NCBI RefSeq assembly: GCF_001653515.1
Contig: NZ_LYOY01000001.1
Coordinates: 62,001-126,000, forward strand
Reading direction: 5' to 3'
DNA from: Streptomyces sp. ERV7
GTDB taxonomy: Bacteria; Actinomycetota; Actinomycetes; Streptomycetales; Streptomycetaceae
Length of the DNA stretch: 64,000 nt
Shown here: piece after piece, positions 17,401 to 25,142 of the stretch
How positions within the stretch are numbered: the first letter of the stretch is position 1
Layout: every line of letters starts with the position of its first letter
Notes under the pieces: generated by a model
The model's database searches: none
What the model was told of the DNA's origin: nothing
What the model saw: only the letters and a program-made list of their open reading frames with translations
Made by a program: the position numbers and the translations under genes

Positions 17401-17956
17401 CGAACACATGGAGTCTGCTGGGCGCGGTCCTGGTGCGTCCGGCGAGCACGGTCTCCCAGGCGAGGGCGGGCTTGCCGTCCGCGAGCCGGACGACGAGCCG
17501 GCTGTCGACCACCTTGTCGACCTTGGCCAGCTTGGTGCGCGAGGTGGATTCGGCCGTCTTCGCGGTGACCGACGGGGTGGTCGCCACATCGATCCGTACG
17601 GCCGAGGCGGACTGCACCGCGCGGATGTCGCCGTCGCCGTCCGCGAGCACCACCGCGTCGCCGCCGACGACCGGCAGTCCGCGGTAGCTGCGCTCGTAGG
17701 CGATCGAGTAGAGGTTCTTCACCCAGGGGGTGACCAGGCGCCGTTCGTACTGTTCCTGCGGGGAGTTGACCAAGGTGTCGAGCCCGCTGCGGACCGCCTG
17801 GTCGGCGGCGGCGACGGCGCGCGAGAGGGGGGTGGGCCGCTGGTCCGACCCTGACTGCGTATGAGGTGCGGCCGATGCCGTGCCGGCCAACGTGCCGGTC
17901 AGGCCAGTGGTCAGCGCCAGTGCTGCCACAGCGGCCGTCAATCTGAAGGGGCGCAA
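14453..17956 (-). CDS. Secreted fusion protease: M4 endopeptidase plus M28 aminopeptidase
   Basis: A protein of about 1167 residues. Order: signal peptide ([20 protein letters not shown]); FTP/PepSY-like propeptide (about 40-210); M4 zinc protease with HEYGH at 333-337 and the third zinc ligand Glu in [11 protein letters not shown]; an Ig-like module ([20 protein letters not shown]); an M28 aminopeptidase with [47 protein letters not shown] and [11 protein letters not shown]; a second near-identical Ig-like module; and a C-terminal jelly-roll-like domain ([13 protein letters not shown]). The two parts would cut proteins internally and trim N-termini. TTG at 17956 has a GGAG site; an ATG at 18025 is possible. 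The divergent LysR gene may control it. Confidence 0.9.
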   Translation of the reverse strand: MRPFRLTAAVAALALTTGLTGTLAGTASAAPHTQSGSDQRPTPLSRAVAAADQAVRSGLDTLVNSPQEQYERRLVTPWVKNLYSIAYERSYRGLPVVGGDAVVLADGDGDIRAVQSASAVRIDVATTPSVTAKTAESTSRTKLAKVDKVVDSRLVVRLADGKPALAWETVLAGRTRTAPSRLHVFVDARTGKVLGSHDDVEAGTANSKWNGPSPLTIDTTNSSGSYSLRDPNRPGLSCADYSTGSVFTKSSDSWGTGNPTSKETGCADLMFAAQKQWDMLAQWLGRNGVSGNGRSFPGKVGLNDLNAYWDGSSVTIGHNSANEWIAGIDVVGHEYGHAIDSNTPGGTSGQESGLGEGTGDIFGALTEAYAAEPSPYDTPDYTVGEMINLQGRGPIRNMYNPSAVNNDPNCYSSAIPGTEVHAAAGPLNHWFYLLAEGSSPGGGKPNSPTCNQSTVVGVGVQNAGKIFYGGMLLKTSSMSYKKYRTATLTSAKSLDATCNLFNRTKAAWDAISVPAQTADPTCQPSGQSDFSLALNPASGTVQQGGSVTTTVATSITTGSAQSVALTASGLPSGVTASFNPATVQSGQSSVLTLSATTNAAPGPSTVTVKGQGTTLSHTVDYALNVGGTPPGTDPPNIDVANVQAHLSQLGTIATQNGGNRRAGSGGYTQSLAYIKGKLQAAGYTVAEQNCTTCTYPSNNLIADWPGGPADQIVMLGAHLDSVSAGPGINDNGSGSATLLENALVLAQKNPTMTKHVRFAWWTDEEQGLNGSEFYVNRLSSTDRAAIKAYYNFDMVGSPNGGYFINNVNSTQAAPLKAYWASLNLAPEENVEGQGRSDDASFQAAGIATSGYAAGASDRKTSAQAAKWGGTANAAYDSCYHSACDTPSNISATVLDRSADGVAYAIWKQAVGGTTPARDFSLATNPASGSADPGGSVTSTVNTTTVSGDPQTVALSVSGAPTGVTATLNPTSVQSGNSSTLTVQVGASTAPGTYTLTVTGAGTVSHSTTYTLTVGGGTCTPRQLVVNGGFENGSSPWTATSGVITNQAGETPHSGSYLAWLNGWGTSRTDSASQSLSIPSGCSRYQLSFFQHIDTDEDENVVYDVFTVSVGGQTLATFSNLDANSGYVQKSYDLSAFAGQTVTLKFNGVEDQSLQTSYVVDDVTLQVS

Positions 17957-18086
17957 CGTCCACTCCGATCGTGGGGGGTCTCTTCTCGGCGCAGTATGGG
18001 CGTGGACATGGCAAACCAGGTACATACCAGTCGGGCATACGACGCGAGTTATGGTGCGTCGCGGGGCCGCTGCGTACGCTCGGAAG

Positions 18087-19070
18087 ATGCAGCTGGAGTT
18101 GAGGCACTTACAGGCCGTCTGCCAGATCGCGGAAGCGGGCAGTCTGGGCCGCGCCGCGCGTCGGCTGGGTGTGTCCCAGCCCTCGCTCTCCGCACAGCTG
18201 CGCCGCATCGAGCGGGTGACCGGAGGCGATCTCTTCATCCGCACCCGGCACGGCACCGAGCCCACCCCGCTGGGCCGGTTCGTCCTGGCCAGGGCGCGCC
18301 GGGTGCTCAGCGAGATGGACGCGCTCGGCACCCGGGCGCGCACGGTCGCCACCGACGCCCCGCTGCGGCTCGGCTGCATCCTGCTCGTCCTGCTCGACGG
18401 CCTCCTCGATCAGACCGACCGCGCGCTCGCCGGCCAGGAGATCACCCTGGACCTGGAGCACTCGGTGACGGCGCTGACCCGGATGCTGGGCGCCGGACGC
18501 TATGACGCGATCGTGTACGGGGAGGTGAACGACCACGAAGTCCCGCTCCCCGAAGGGGTCCTGGCGAGGACGCTCATCCCCGAGGAACCCTTCTCCATCC
18601 GGATGTCGGCCCGCCACCCGCTGGCCCACCGGGAGCACATCGAGCTGGCCGACCTGGCCGCCGAGTCGTGGATGACGCTGGTGGAGGACGACGACGGCGG
18701 GCCGGAGGCGTTCGCCGAGGCGTGTGCGCGGGCCGGGTTCGCGCCCAGGCTGCGGCACCGGATCACGGACCGCACGATGCAGTACGCCCTGATCGCCCGC
18801 GGCGCCGTCGCCCTGAGCCAGCCGACCGGGCCGCGGGCGGAGGGCACCGTGATGCGCCCCCTCGTCGGCGCCCCGCTCACCGGCCGCATCCGGCTGGCCT
18901 GGAACCGCTCGACCGTCCCGGCCCGGCAGGCGGAACTGCTCTACCGCGCGGCGCTCCGCGCGTATCTGGCCAACGTCGACAACAACGCGTTCCACCGGGC
19001 CTGGTGGGACACCCACCCCGAGCTGCATCCGCAGTGCGAGCGGCAGGAGCTTCAGGCCTCCGAAGCCTGA
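18087..19070 (+). CDS. LysR-family transcriptional regulator
   Basis: A 327-residue protein. The N-terminal winged HTH is clear ([20 protein letters not shown], then [20 protein letters not shown] and [16 protein letters not shown]), followed by an effector-binding domain ([13 protein letters not shown] onward) of normal length. It is divergent from the secreted protease gene across about 130 bases, the classic arrangement in which a LysR protein controls its neighbour and itself. The gap contains GGTACATACC-like and GGGCATAC sequence that could hold T-N11-A sites, though none is certain. The effector is unknown; peptides or amino acids would fit the neighbour. Confidence 0.9.
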   Translation: MQLELRHLQAVCQIAEAGSLGRAARRLGVSQPSLSAQLRRIERVTGGDLFIRTRHGTEPTPLGRFVLARARRVLSEMDALGTRARTVATDAPLRLGCILLVLLDGLLDQTDRALAGQEITLDLEHSVTALTRMLGAGRYDAIVYGEVNDHEVPLPEGVLARTLIPEEPFSIRMSARHPLAHREHIELADLAAESWMTLVEDDDGGPEAFAEACARAGFAPRLRHRITDRTMQYALIARGAVALSQPTGPRAEGTVMRPLVGAPLTGRIRLAWNRSTVPARQAELLYRAALRAYLANVDNNAFHRAWWDTHPELHPQCERQELQASEA

Positions 19071-19169
19071 GCGTCAGGACACGGGGTCCGCGCCGACGGC
19101 TTGTCGCATCCGGCACATGGGCAGAAAAGCTTTATGTTGAGCCCTCACCGGCGCACCCCGGGAGTCTCC

Positions 19170-20546
19170 GTGTCCCTCTCCGCACCCCCGCTCCGTCCCG
19201 TCCGCGGCCCCCGGGGCCTGACCCGGCCGCTGGGCAACCTCTTCGCCTTCGGGAAGGATCCGCTGGGCTTCCTGACGCGGCTGCGCGACGAGTTCGGGGA
19301 CGCGGTGACCTGGTCCCTCGGCCCCAGGCGCAGCCTCTTCCTCTCGCATCCCGAGCACATCATGGAGATGCTGGCGGGCCGCGAGCACACCTTCGACATC
19401 CTTGAGATCGGCTGGGCGTTCAAACAGATCACCGGGCGGAGCGTCATCCTCAGCAAGGGCGAGGACTGGCGGCGCAAGCGCTCGCTGGTGCAGCCGACCG
19501 TACGGCCGCGCCAGGTCCGCGCGTACGCCGCGACGATGGTCGACTGCGCGGGCGCGGCGGCCGACGCCTGGCGCGAGGGCGAGCGGATCGACGTGCGCGA
19601 GCAGATGGCGCTGATCACCCAGCGGGTCGTACTGCGCACCCTGTTCGGCAACGACCTCGGGGAGCAGACCGGGGCGCTGGGCGCCGCGATGGACGTGGCG
19701 GGGCAGGCGGTCGGCGCCGAGCTGCGCGGCATCGGCCTGTTCCTGCCCGCCTGGGTGCGCACCCCGTCCCGGCGGGCCCTGCTGAGGGCCGTGGCCACCA
19801 TGGACACCGAGGTGCACCGGCTCATCGAGGCACGCCTGAGCGCGCCCGGCGACACGGAAACGAGCGACGACCTGCTCAGCAGGCTGCTCGCGGCCCGGGA
19901 CGAGGAGGACCGGCCGCTGTCGCCCAAGGAGGTGCGCGACGAGGCCGTGACCCTCTGGGCCGCCGGTCACGAGACCACCTCCACGGCGCTGACGTGGGCC
20001 GTGCACCTGCTCTCCCGCACCCCGACAGCCCGCGCCCGGCTCGAAGCCGAGCTGGACGCCGTACTGGCGGGGCGCCCGCCCACCATCGACGACTACGAGC
20101 GGCTCGTCTGGACCCAGCAGATCGTCAAGGAGGCGCTGCGCCTGTACCCGCCGGTCTGGCTCGTCCCCGCGGTCGCCCGCCCGGGCGCCACGCTCGGCGG
20201 CACCCGCGTTCCGGCCGGGACCATCGTGTGGTGCAGCCAGTGGACCACGCACCGCGATCCGCGCTGGTTCCCGCGCCCCGACGAGTTCCGCCCCGAGCGC
20301 TGGGACGCCGACGCGCCGCAGGCGGTGCCGGACCACGCCTGGTTCCCGTTCGGCGGCGGCCCGCGTACCTGTCTCGGCGCGCGCTTCGCCCAGGTCGAGG
20401 CCGCCCTGGTGCTTGCCACCCTCGCCCAGCGCTGCCGCCTCGACCTGCCCGCCGCCGAGGTGGCGCCCCGCGCCGCGCTGCTGCTCCAGCCCTCCGTACC
20501 GCTCATGGCGACCGTACGCGGCCGCGCCCCCGCCCCCGTTCACTGA
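19170..20546 (+). CDS. Cytochrome P450
   Basis: A 458-residue P450 monooxygenase. The heme-binding loop FPFGGGPRTCLGARFAQVEA places the axial Cys at 401; the I-helix is AVTLWAAGHETTSTALTWAV with the acid/alcohol pair replaced by His-Glu-Thr-Thr; ExxR is KEALRLYP. The WRRKRSLVQPTVRPRQV and PDEFRPERW motifs suggest the CYP102/CYP4-like branch rather than CYP105 or CYP107. The GTG at 19170 follows GGGAG by five bases; an ATG at 19134 has no site. It needs an external reductase and ferredoxin. It overlaps the ATP-grasp gene tail to tail by seven bases, which is no evidence of shared function. Confidence 0.92.
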   Translation: MSLSAPPLRPVRGPRGLTRPLGNLFAFGKDPLGFLTRLRDEFGDAVTWSLGPRRSLFLSHPEHIMEMLAGREHTFDILEIGWAFKQITGRSVILSKGEDWRRKRSLVQPTVRPRQVRAYAATMVDCAGAAADAWREGERIDVREQMALITQRVVLRTLFGNDLGEQTGALGAAMDVAGQAVGAELRGIGLFLPAWVRTPSRRALLRAVATMDTEVHRLIEARLSAPGDTETSDDLLSRLLAARDEEDRPLSPKEVRDEAVTLWAAGHETTSTALTWAVHLLSRTPTARARLEAELDAVLAGRPPTIDDYERLVWTQQIVKEALRLYPPVWLVPAVARPGATLGGTRVPAGTIVWCSQWTTHRDPRWFPRPDEFRPERWDADAPQAVPDHAWFPFGGGPRTCLGARFAQVEAALVLATLAQRCRLDLPAAEVAPRAALLLQPSVPLMATVRGRAPAPVH

Positions 20547-21460
20547 GCCAGCCAGTCGGCGACCGCCGCCGCTATCGGCTGACCGGTGTCGAGTTCGACG
20601 AAACCGAACTGCCCGCCCTGGTTGCACTCCAGGAACCACCAGACCCCGTCGGTGTCCTCGGCGAAGTCGAACGCCGCGTAGGCGAGCCCGGCGCGGTGGG
20701 TGTACGCGTGCACCGACTCGGCGATGCGGTCGGGCACCCCGGTGGGTTCCCAGGTGCGGCCGCTGTCGTCGTAGCGCCCGTCCACCTGCCCGGGGTCGCA
20801 GACCTTGCGGGCGGCGAACAGCCGTGCGCCCACCGAGGTGAGCCGGATGTCCGCCTTCTTGGGGACGAAACGCTGGAGCAGCACGGGGCCCGCCCGGACG
20901 CTGGAGAAGTCCGCGTCGGGCCCGATCAGCGTCGTCGGCAACGCCATCAGGGGCTCGTCCGGCGGCGGCCCGGCGGCGCTCTTGACCACCACGTCCCGGT
21001 ACTCCCGCACGAACTGCCGGGCCACATTGGGCACCGTGGTGACCACGGTGGGCGGCACGGCGAACGCACTGGCGTGCGCGATCCGCAACTGCCAGGGCTT
21101 GTGGCGGGCCTGTTCGGCCTCGCGCGGATGGTTCATCCAGCGCGCCGGCGCCGAGTACAGCATGCCGAACAGCGCCTGCCGGGTCTCGGCGGTGAGCCAC
21201 TGGGAGGGTTCCGGCGCGTGGGCGGCGGGCTGCCCGGGCCTGCGCACCCAGACCGAGCGCAGCCCCGACATGCTCACCAGGAACCCGTCGACCGACAGAT
21301 GCCCGGCGAAGTCCCCGTGGGCGTACTCGGCGGAGAGCACCGCTCGGCCGGGCAGATCGGCGGGGTCCAGGCGCACCAGCGGGACGCCCCGCTCGTGCAG
21401 ATGGGTCACCACCATGTCGGTGGTGACGTCCTGTTCACAGGTGAGGACGAGAACCGTCAT
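20540..21460 (-). CDS. tgmB: ATP-grasp ribosomal peptide maturase (graspetide ligase)
   Basis: A 306-residue ATP-grasp ligase of the TgmB type. It should use ATP to join Ser/Thr or Lys side chains to Asp/Glu side chains in its precursor, forming macrolactones or macrolactams. Visible parts: N-terminal preATP-grasp domain (TVLVLTCEQDVTTDMVVTHL), the RxRRP segment VWVRRPGQPAAHAPEPS, NHPREAEQARHKPWQLRIAH, the ATP-binding VVVKSAAGPPPDEP, VLLQRFVPKKADIRLTSVG, and the metal-binding end WWFLECNQGGQFGFVE with the Glu-x-Asn pair. It starts 15 bases after the precursor gene's stop. No methyltransferase (tgmC) is adjacent. Confidence 0.9.
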   Translation of the reverse strand: MTVLVLTCEQDVTTDMVVTHLHERGVPLVRLDPADLPGRAVLSAEYAHGDFAGHLSVDGFLVSMSGLRSVWVRRPGQPAAHAPEPSQWLTAETRQALFGMLYSAPARWMNHPREAEQARHKPWQLRIAHASAFAVPPTVVTTVPNVARQFVREYRDVVVKSAAGPPPDEPLMALPTTLIGPDADFSSVRAGPVLLQRFVPKKADIRLTSVGARLFAARKVCDPGQVDGRYDDSGRTWEPTGVPDRIAESVHAYTHRAGLAYAAFDFAEDTDGVWWFLECNQGGQFGFVELDTGQPIAAAVADWLAQ

Positions 21461-21475
21461 CCGACTGCCGGGCCG

Positions 21476-21667
21476 TCAGTCGTCGAAGTGCGTCTGGGAA
21501 CCGGCGGTGGACGTGGTGGTGCCGCTCGCCCTGAGCACCGCGCGGTCGGCGACGGCGGGGCGCCCGTCGGGCAGCACGTTCAGTTGCCGTGACGCGTCGA
21601 AGCGGTAGGCGACCGTCCGGTCCTCCGGCTCGTGGGGCACCGTGTAGTGCAGTGTGAACGGCCTCAT
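21476..21667 (-). CDS. tgmA: ATP-grasp-modified RiPP precursor (graspetide)
   Basis: A 63-residue precursor. It opens MRPFTLHYTV, carries the leader motif YRFDASRQLNVLPDGRPAV that relatives share, and ends in TTTSTAGSQTHFDD. The Thr/Ser-rich core followed by a C-terminal Asp-Asp supplies hydroxyl donors and acidic acceptors for ring formation by the ligase next door. GGGAGG sits six bases before the ATG. Gene order precursor-ligase with a 15-base gap makes an operon certain in practice. The ring pattern and biological role of the product are unknown. Confidence 0.88.
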   Translation of the reverse strand: MRPFTLHYTVPHEPEDRTVAYRFDASRQLNVLPDGRPAVADRAVLRASGTTTSTAGSQTHFDD

Positions 21668-21869
21668 GAGGAACCTCCCGCAGCAGCGTCACGCCGATCC
21701 TTGTGCACACCTGTACGGAGTGCCCCTGTAAGGAATTCATCACGTACCGCCACATCGGCGTGAAGGACGTCACACGCCCGGCAGTCGGGTGAAGGCAGGT
21801 TTCGCCACCCTCCGTATCGGTGATCGCTCAGGACGTCACCATCTGCTTCCGACCCCCACAGGAGCACCC

Positions 21870-22286
21870 ATGCGTTTGCGTTCCACGCTCACCGCGAGCG
21901 TCCTCGCCGTCGGCATCGTCTTCAGCGGCGCGGCGACCGCGCTGGCCCACGACGACGACCACGGCCGCCACCACGGCTACGGCTACGGCCGCGACGACGA
22001 CCGCCGTCACGACTACGGCCACGGCCGCGACGACGACCGCCGCCATGACTACGGCCACGGCCGCGACGACAACCGTCACCACGGGTACACCCGTGACGAC
22101 AACCGTCACCACGGCTACGCCCGCGACGACGACCGTGAGCACGGCAGCGGCCACAGCAGCGAGAAGGGCAAGAAGGGCAGCTGCCACAGCGCGATGGGCA
22201 CCAACGCCAACAGGGGCACGTTCTACTCGTCCGACTGCGACTGGGGCGCCTGGTCCAGCGCGGACCACTACAACAACAAGTACTGA
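21870..22286 (+). CDS. Secreted His/Asp-rich repeat protein
   Basis: A 138-residue protein. A signal peptide (MRLRSTLTASVLAVGIVFSG ending ALA) is followed by residues about 29-95 made of tandem 10-12 residue units such as GHGRDDDRRHDY and TRDDNRHHGY, each with Asp triplets and His pairs. The C-terminal part (KGSCHSAMGTNANRGTFYSS, DCDWGAW) has two cysteines and resembles small secreted domains. The density of His and Asp suggests binding of divalent metals such as zinc, copper or nickel outside the cell; that is inference. It is convergent with the DUF389 gene, with a hairpin between. Confidence 0.7.
   Translation: MRLRSTLTASVLAVGIVFSGAATALAHDDDHGRHHGYGYGRDDDRRHDYGHGRDDDRRHDYGHGRDDNRHHGYTRDDNRHHGYARDDDREHGSGHSSEKGKKGSCHSAMGTNANRGTFYSSDCDWGAWSSADHYNNKY
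21985..22140 (+). repeat. Tandem DNA repeats coding for His/Asp units
   Basis: Units of about 30-36 bases, built on GGCCGCGACGACGACCGCCG and then CACGACTACGGCCAC, occur about five times with a few substitutions (GACAAC for GACGAC, CACCAC for CGTCAC). The near-identity of the first two copies points to recent tandem duplication, so copy number may vary between strains. Confidence 0.75.
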
Positions 22287-22298
22287 CCGTTCCGGTCG

Positions 22299-22343
22299 CG
22301 TGTGGCGCGGGAGCGACGGCCAGTCCTCGCCCCGCGCCACACG
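22299..22343. terminator. Hairpin between convergent genes
   Basis: CGTGTGGCGCGGG and CCCGCGCCACACG form a perfect 13-base stem with a 19-base loop between the stop codons at 22286 and 22354. It probably acts in both directions. Confidence 0.72.
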
Positions 22344-22353
22344 GCGTCCACCC

Positions 22354-23313
22354 TCAGCGCGCGGGCGGACGGCGCCGCCGCACGCCCGCCAGCAGTGACT
22401 TCTGGGTGAGCAGGGTGAGGACGCCCGCGAGGACGATCCCGCCCAGATTGGCGAGGAGCTGGCCGGTCGAGCCCCAGGTCTGCGCGTACTCCTTGTAGCT
22501 GAACGCCATGGCGGCGTTGGCCGCCGCCGGGACCGTGGTCACCGAGATGGCCACCCCGATCAGCGCGCCGGACTTGGCCGAGGTGAGCGAGAGGGTTCCG
22601 GCGACGCCCGCCAGGAAGGCGACGACGAACGACATCCAGTCGGGCTTCCAGATGAAGGCGGTGTTGGGGCGGCCCGCCTCCAGCATGTCCTTGTCGAAGA
22701 GCCCCAGCTGGTCCAGGAGCCAGCCGAACCCGGCCGTCAGCAGCATCGCCGCGGCGAAGCCGACCACCAGCGCGGTGAGCGAGCGCCACGCCAGCGCGGG
22801 CGCCCGTTGGACCAGCGCCGTGGAGATCCCGGCCAGCGGCCCGAACTCGGGACCGACCGCCATCGCGCCCACGATCAGGATCGCGTTGTCGAGCATGACA
22901 CCGCAGGCCGCGAGCATCGTGGCGATCGCCAGGAACGCCACATAGGTGACCGTGAGCGTCGACTCCTCGTGGGTCGCGTCCGTCAGCTGCTCCCACAGCA
23001 CCGCGTCCACGCCCTCGCCCGGGGCCTCCGCCTCGGCCTTCTCGGCGCGTTTGGACAGCGACAGGTCGATGTTCTCCACGGCGATCGACCCGGACCGGTC
23101 GAGGCCGAGGGCGCGCAGACTGCCGAGGAGTTCGTCCCCGGCCTCGCGGGCGACGTCGCAGAGCACCAGATCGCCCGCGGGGTTGCGTGAGGCTCCGGGG
23201 ACGACGGCCAGATGGGCGGTGCCCACCGTGGCCTCCAGGGTCCGCACCACCTCGTCGGTCAGGTCGGCGGGCACGTTCAGACGCAAATGCAGCAACAGCC
23301 CTACTCCAGGCAT
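22354..23313 (-). CDS. DUF389 family membrane protein
   Basis: A 319-residue protein. The N-terminal 90 residues form a cytosolic alpha/beta domain (LHLRLNVPADLTDEVVRTLE), followed by about six transmembrane helices including SLTVTYVAFLAIATMLAACG-like sequence, AILIVGAMAVGPEFGPLAGI and GALIGVAISVTTVPAAANAA. The motif VGAMAVGPEFGPL is characteristic of DUF389. The ATG at 23313 is preceded by GAGGAAA; the longer frame crosses a neighbouring relic. DUF389 proteins are presumed membrane carriers, but no substrate is established. It is transcribed toward the His-rich gene. Confidence 0.87.
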   Translation of the reverse strand: MPGVGLLLHLRLNVPADLTDEVVRTLEATVGTAHLAVVPGASRNPAGDLVLCDVAREAGDELLGSLRALGLDRSGSIAVENIDLSLSKRAEKAEAEAPGEGVDAVLWEQLTDATHEESTLTVTYVAFLAIATMLAACGVMLDNAILIVGAMAVGPEFGPLAGISTALVQRAPALAWRSLTALVVGFAAAMLLTAGFGWLLDQLGLFDKDMLEAGRPNTAFIWKPDWMSFVVAFLAGVAGTLSLTSAKSGALIGVAISVTTVPAAANAAMAFSYKEYAQTWGSTGQLLANLGGIVLAGVLTLLTQKSLLAGVRRRRPPAR

Positions 23314-23444
23314 CGGTTTCCTCGGAGCCGGCCGGCACCGGACTCCCGGCCCCGTGACCAGGGCCTCCGCAGACGGCAAGAGTGGCACGGGCCACACGCC
23401 CACGTCACGCGCGCCACCCGGCGGGCCTTCTCGGACGACGCCCC

Positions 23445-23795
23445 CTCGACGCCGCCCGCCGGGTCCAGCGCGCCGACGGCTTCTGGAGCGTGAACCTCGC
23501 CGACCCGGACCACTTCCCCGGCCCGGAGACCAGCGGCACGTCCTTCCTCACTTACGGCGCCGCGTACGCGGTACGGGCCGGGCTCGTCTCCCGGGCGGCC
23601 TTCCTTCCCGTCGCCACCCGTGCCTGGCGCGGCCTGGTCTCCACCGCCGTGCACCCCGACGGCTTCCTCGGCCACGTCCAGGGCGTCGGTGACCGCCCCG
23701 ACTCCAGCCGGCCCGTCACCGCCGACACCACGGCGGACTTCAGCGTCGGCGCCTTCCTGCTGGCCGGTACGGAGCCGGCCGCCCTGTCCCGCTAG
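23445..23795 (+). pseudogene. C-terminal relic of a GH88/GH105-type hydrolase
   Basis: The plus strand encodes RVQRADGFWSVNLADPDHFP, then GPETSGTSFLTYGAAYAVRA and GFLGHVQGVGDRPDSSRPVT, the C-terminal third of unsaturated rhamnogalacturonyl hydrolases (YteR/GH105 type). The N-terminal two thirds are missing, and upstream sequence is the start region of the divergent DUF389 gene. A 137-codon frame exists but has no ribosome site. The fragment would lack much of the alpha/alpha barrel and so should be inactive. Pectin-side-chain breakdown was the likely ancestral role. Confidence 0.75.
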
Positions 23796-24104
23796 AGCAC
23801 CGTCAACGCAATCCGGCCACGGCTGAAAAGGCGTCACCGGTTGGGGAATATGCCGCGCACATACCCTCCGGCCGACCTCGTACCGAAAACCGGACGGCGG
23901 CACCGGCGGGGCCAACCCCATTTACCCCGCCCATAAATGACAAGGAACCAGATATTCCGGGCGACGAGTTTCGATACGACTTAATGATGAGTAAGGTGTG
24001 GCTCGCTGTCAGTGAGCCTGCGTAGGGGTTACGTCCCCTGGCCGAATTCGCCATGGCCGGAATGCGCATGCGGGTGGCGTCGTCTTCGGGATGGAGAGGG
24101 GATC
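23796..24104. other. Intergenic stretch with a relatively AT-rich core
   Basis: No gene is seen. Bases about 23925-24000 are lower in GC than the surroundings (CATAAATGACAAGGAACCAG, then TACGACTTAATGATGAGTAA) and probably hold the promoter of the gene at 24105. Confidence 0.4.
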
Positions 24105-25061
24105 GTGACTGCGGGCTCGTTCGAGGGACAGTACGTGTGGCATCCAGCGGCCGACGACCGCGAGTTGGCGCAAGCCTGCACGGACGTGAGGGCGGGCCGG
24201 TATCTGAGCGCGCACAACGTCCTCAAGGACGCGCGCACGGACTTCGAGGTGCGGGCGCACCGCTCGCTGGTGCTCGCCTCCGAGGCCGCCGACTCCGACC
24301 TCGCCGAGCGCTGGCTGGCCGAGGAACCGAGCGCGGAGGCCGCGCTGTTGGCGGCGCGTGTCGCGATGGTAAGGGCGTTACGTATGGCCGACGCCCAGGA
24401 CGGCCGGGCCGGTGCGCTGGTGCGCATCGCGACGGCCGCCTGCGGACGGGCCGCGAAGCTGCTCCCGCAGGACCCCACCCCGTGGGTCGCCCAGCTCGCC
24501 CTCGCCCGCTACGAGCGCTCCCACGACCCGGCCCCCAAAGGGCTGTTGACCGCGCCGCCGGGACCCTGGCTGCTCTTCTCCCACATCCTGCGGCTCGACC
24601 CCTGGAACCGCGAGGCCCACCACCGGTTCCTGGCCTTCTTCTTCACCCGCCACGGCGGCTCGGCGAGCGCCCGCTGGGACGTCGCCTCCTTCCTCAGCCA
24701 CCGCGCACCGCTCAACTCGTCGCTGCGGCTGCTGCCCCTGGTCGCGCTGGTCGAGGACTACGACCCGGCCGCCCTGCTCGCGGACAGCACCTGGCTGCAG
24801 CCCCAGTGGACGGCGACGGCCCTGGGCATTTACCAGAACTGGTTTCCCCACACGGCGAGTTACCGCTTCACCCCGGTCCTCGACCTGGCGTATCTGGCGC
24901 ACGCGCTGTACATGGCCAAGCGCGAGTTCGAGGCCCGGGAAGTGCTCACGGCCATGGGGCCCTACGCCTCCCGGATGCCCTGGAGCGCTTTCGGCGACCC
25001 CGAGGAACGGCTGACCAGGGCCAGGCGGTCCTGCGGACTCCCGACTCCCGGCCCGGCCTGA
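24105..25061 (+). CDS. Conserved hypothetical protein, helical-repeat type
   Basis: A 318-residue soluble, helix-rich protein. It opens VTAGSFEGQYVWHPAADDRE and contains successive Ala/Leu-rich helices (LVLASEAADSDLAERWLAEE, then AALLAARVAMVRALRMADA) that resemble TPR- or SEL1-like packing, with later WNREAHHRFLAFFFTRHGGS and YQNWFPHTASYRFTPVLDLA. Streptomycetes carry similar uncharacterised proteins. The GTG at 24105 follows GAGAGGGG. It has no signal peptide. The downstream permease starts 81 bases later and could be co-transcribed. Function unknown. Confidence 0.62.
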   Translation: MTAGSFEGQYVWHPAADDRELAQACTDVRAGRYLSAHNVLKDARTDFEVRAHRSLVLASEAADSDLAERWLAEEPSAEAALLAARVAMVRALRMADAQDGRAGALVRIATAACGRAAKLLPQDPTPWVAQLALARYERSHDPAPKGLLTAPPGPWLLFSHILRLDPWNREAHHRFLAFFFTRHGGSASARWDVASFLSHRAPLNSSLRLLPLVALVEDYDPAALLADSTWLQPQWTATALGIYQNWFPHTASYRFTPVLDLAYLAHALYMAKREFEAREVLTAMGPYASRMPWSAFGDPEERLTRARRSCGLPTPGPA

Positions 25062-25142
25062 TCCGACCCGCACGACCGCACCGCTCAGCGGCACCCGTAC
25101 CAGACGCGTCCTGTCCACCCCCACCAGGAAAGGCTGCCACCA

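Noticed and set aside
19170..21667. P450 as part of the graspetide cluster
   Set aside because: The P450 is convergent with the ATP-grasp gene and not in its operon; a seven-base tail overlap is no evidence of shared function.
21985..22140. CRISPR-like repeats
   Set aside because: The repeats are contiguous, in frame within a gene, and have no unique spacers; they encode protein repeats.
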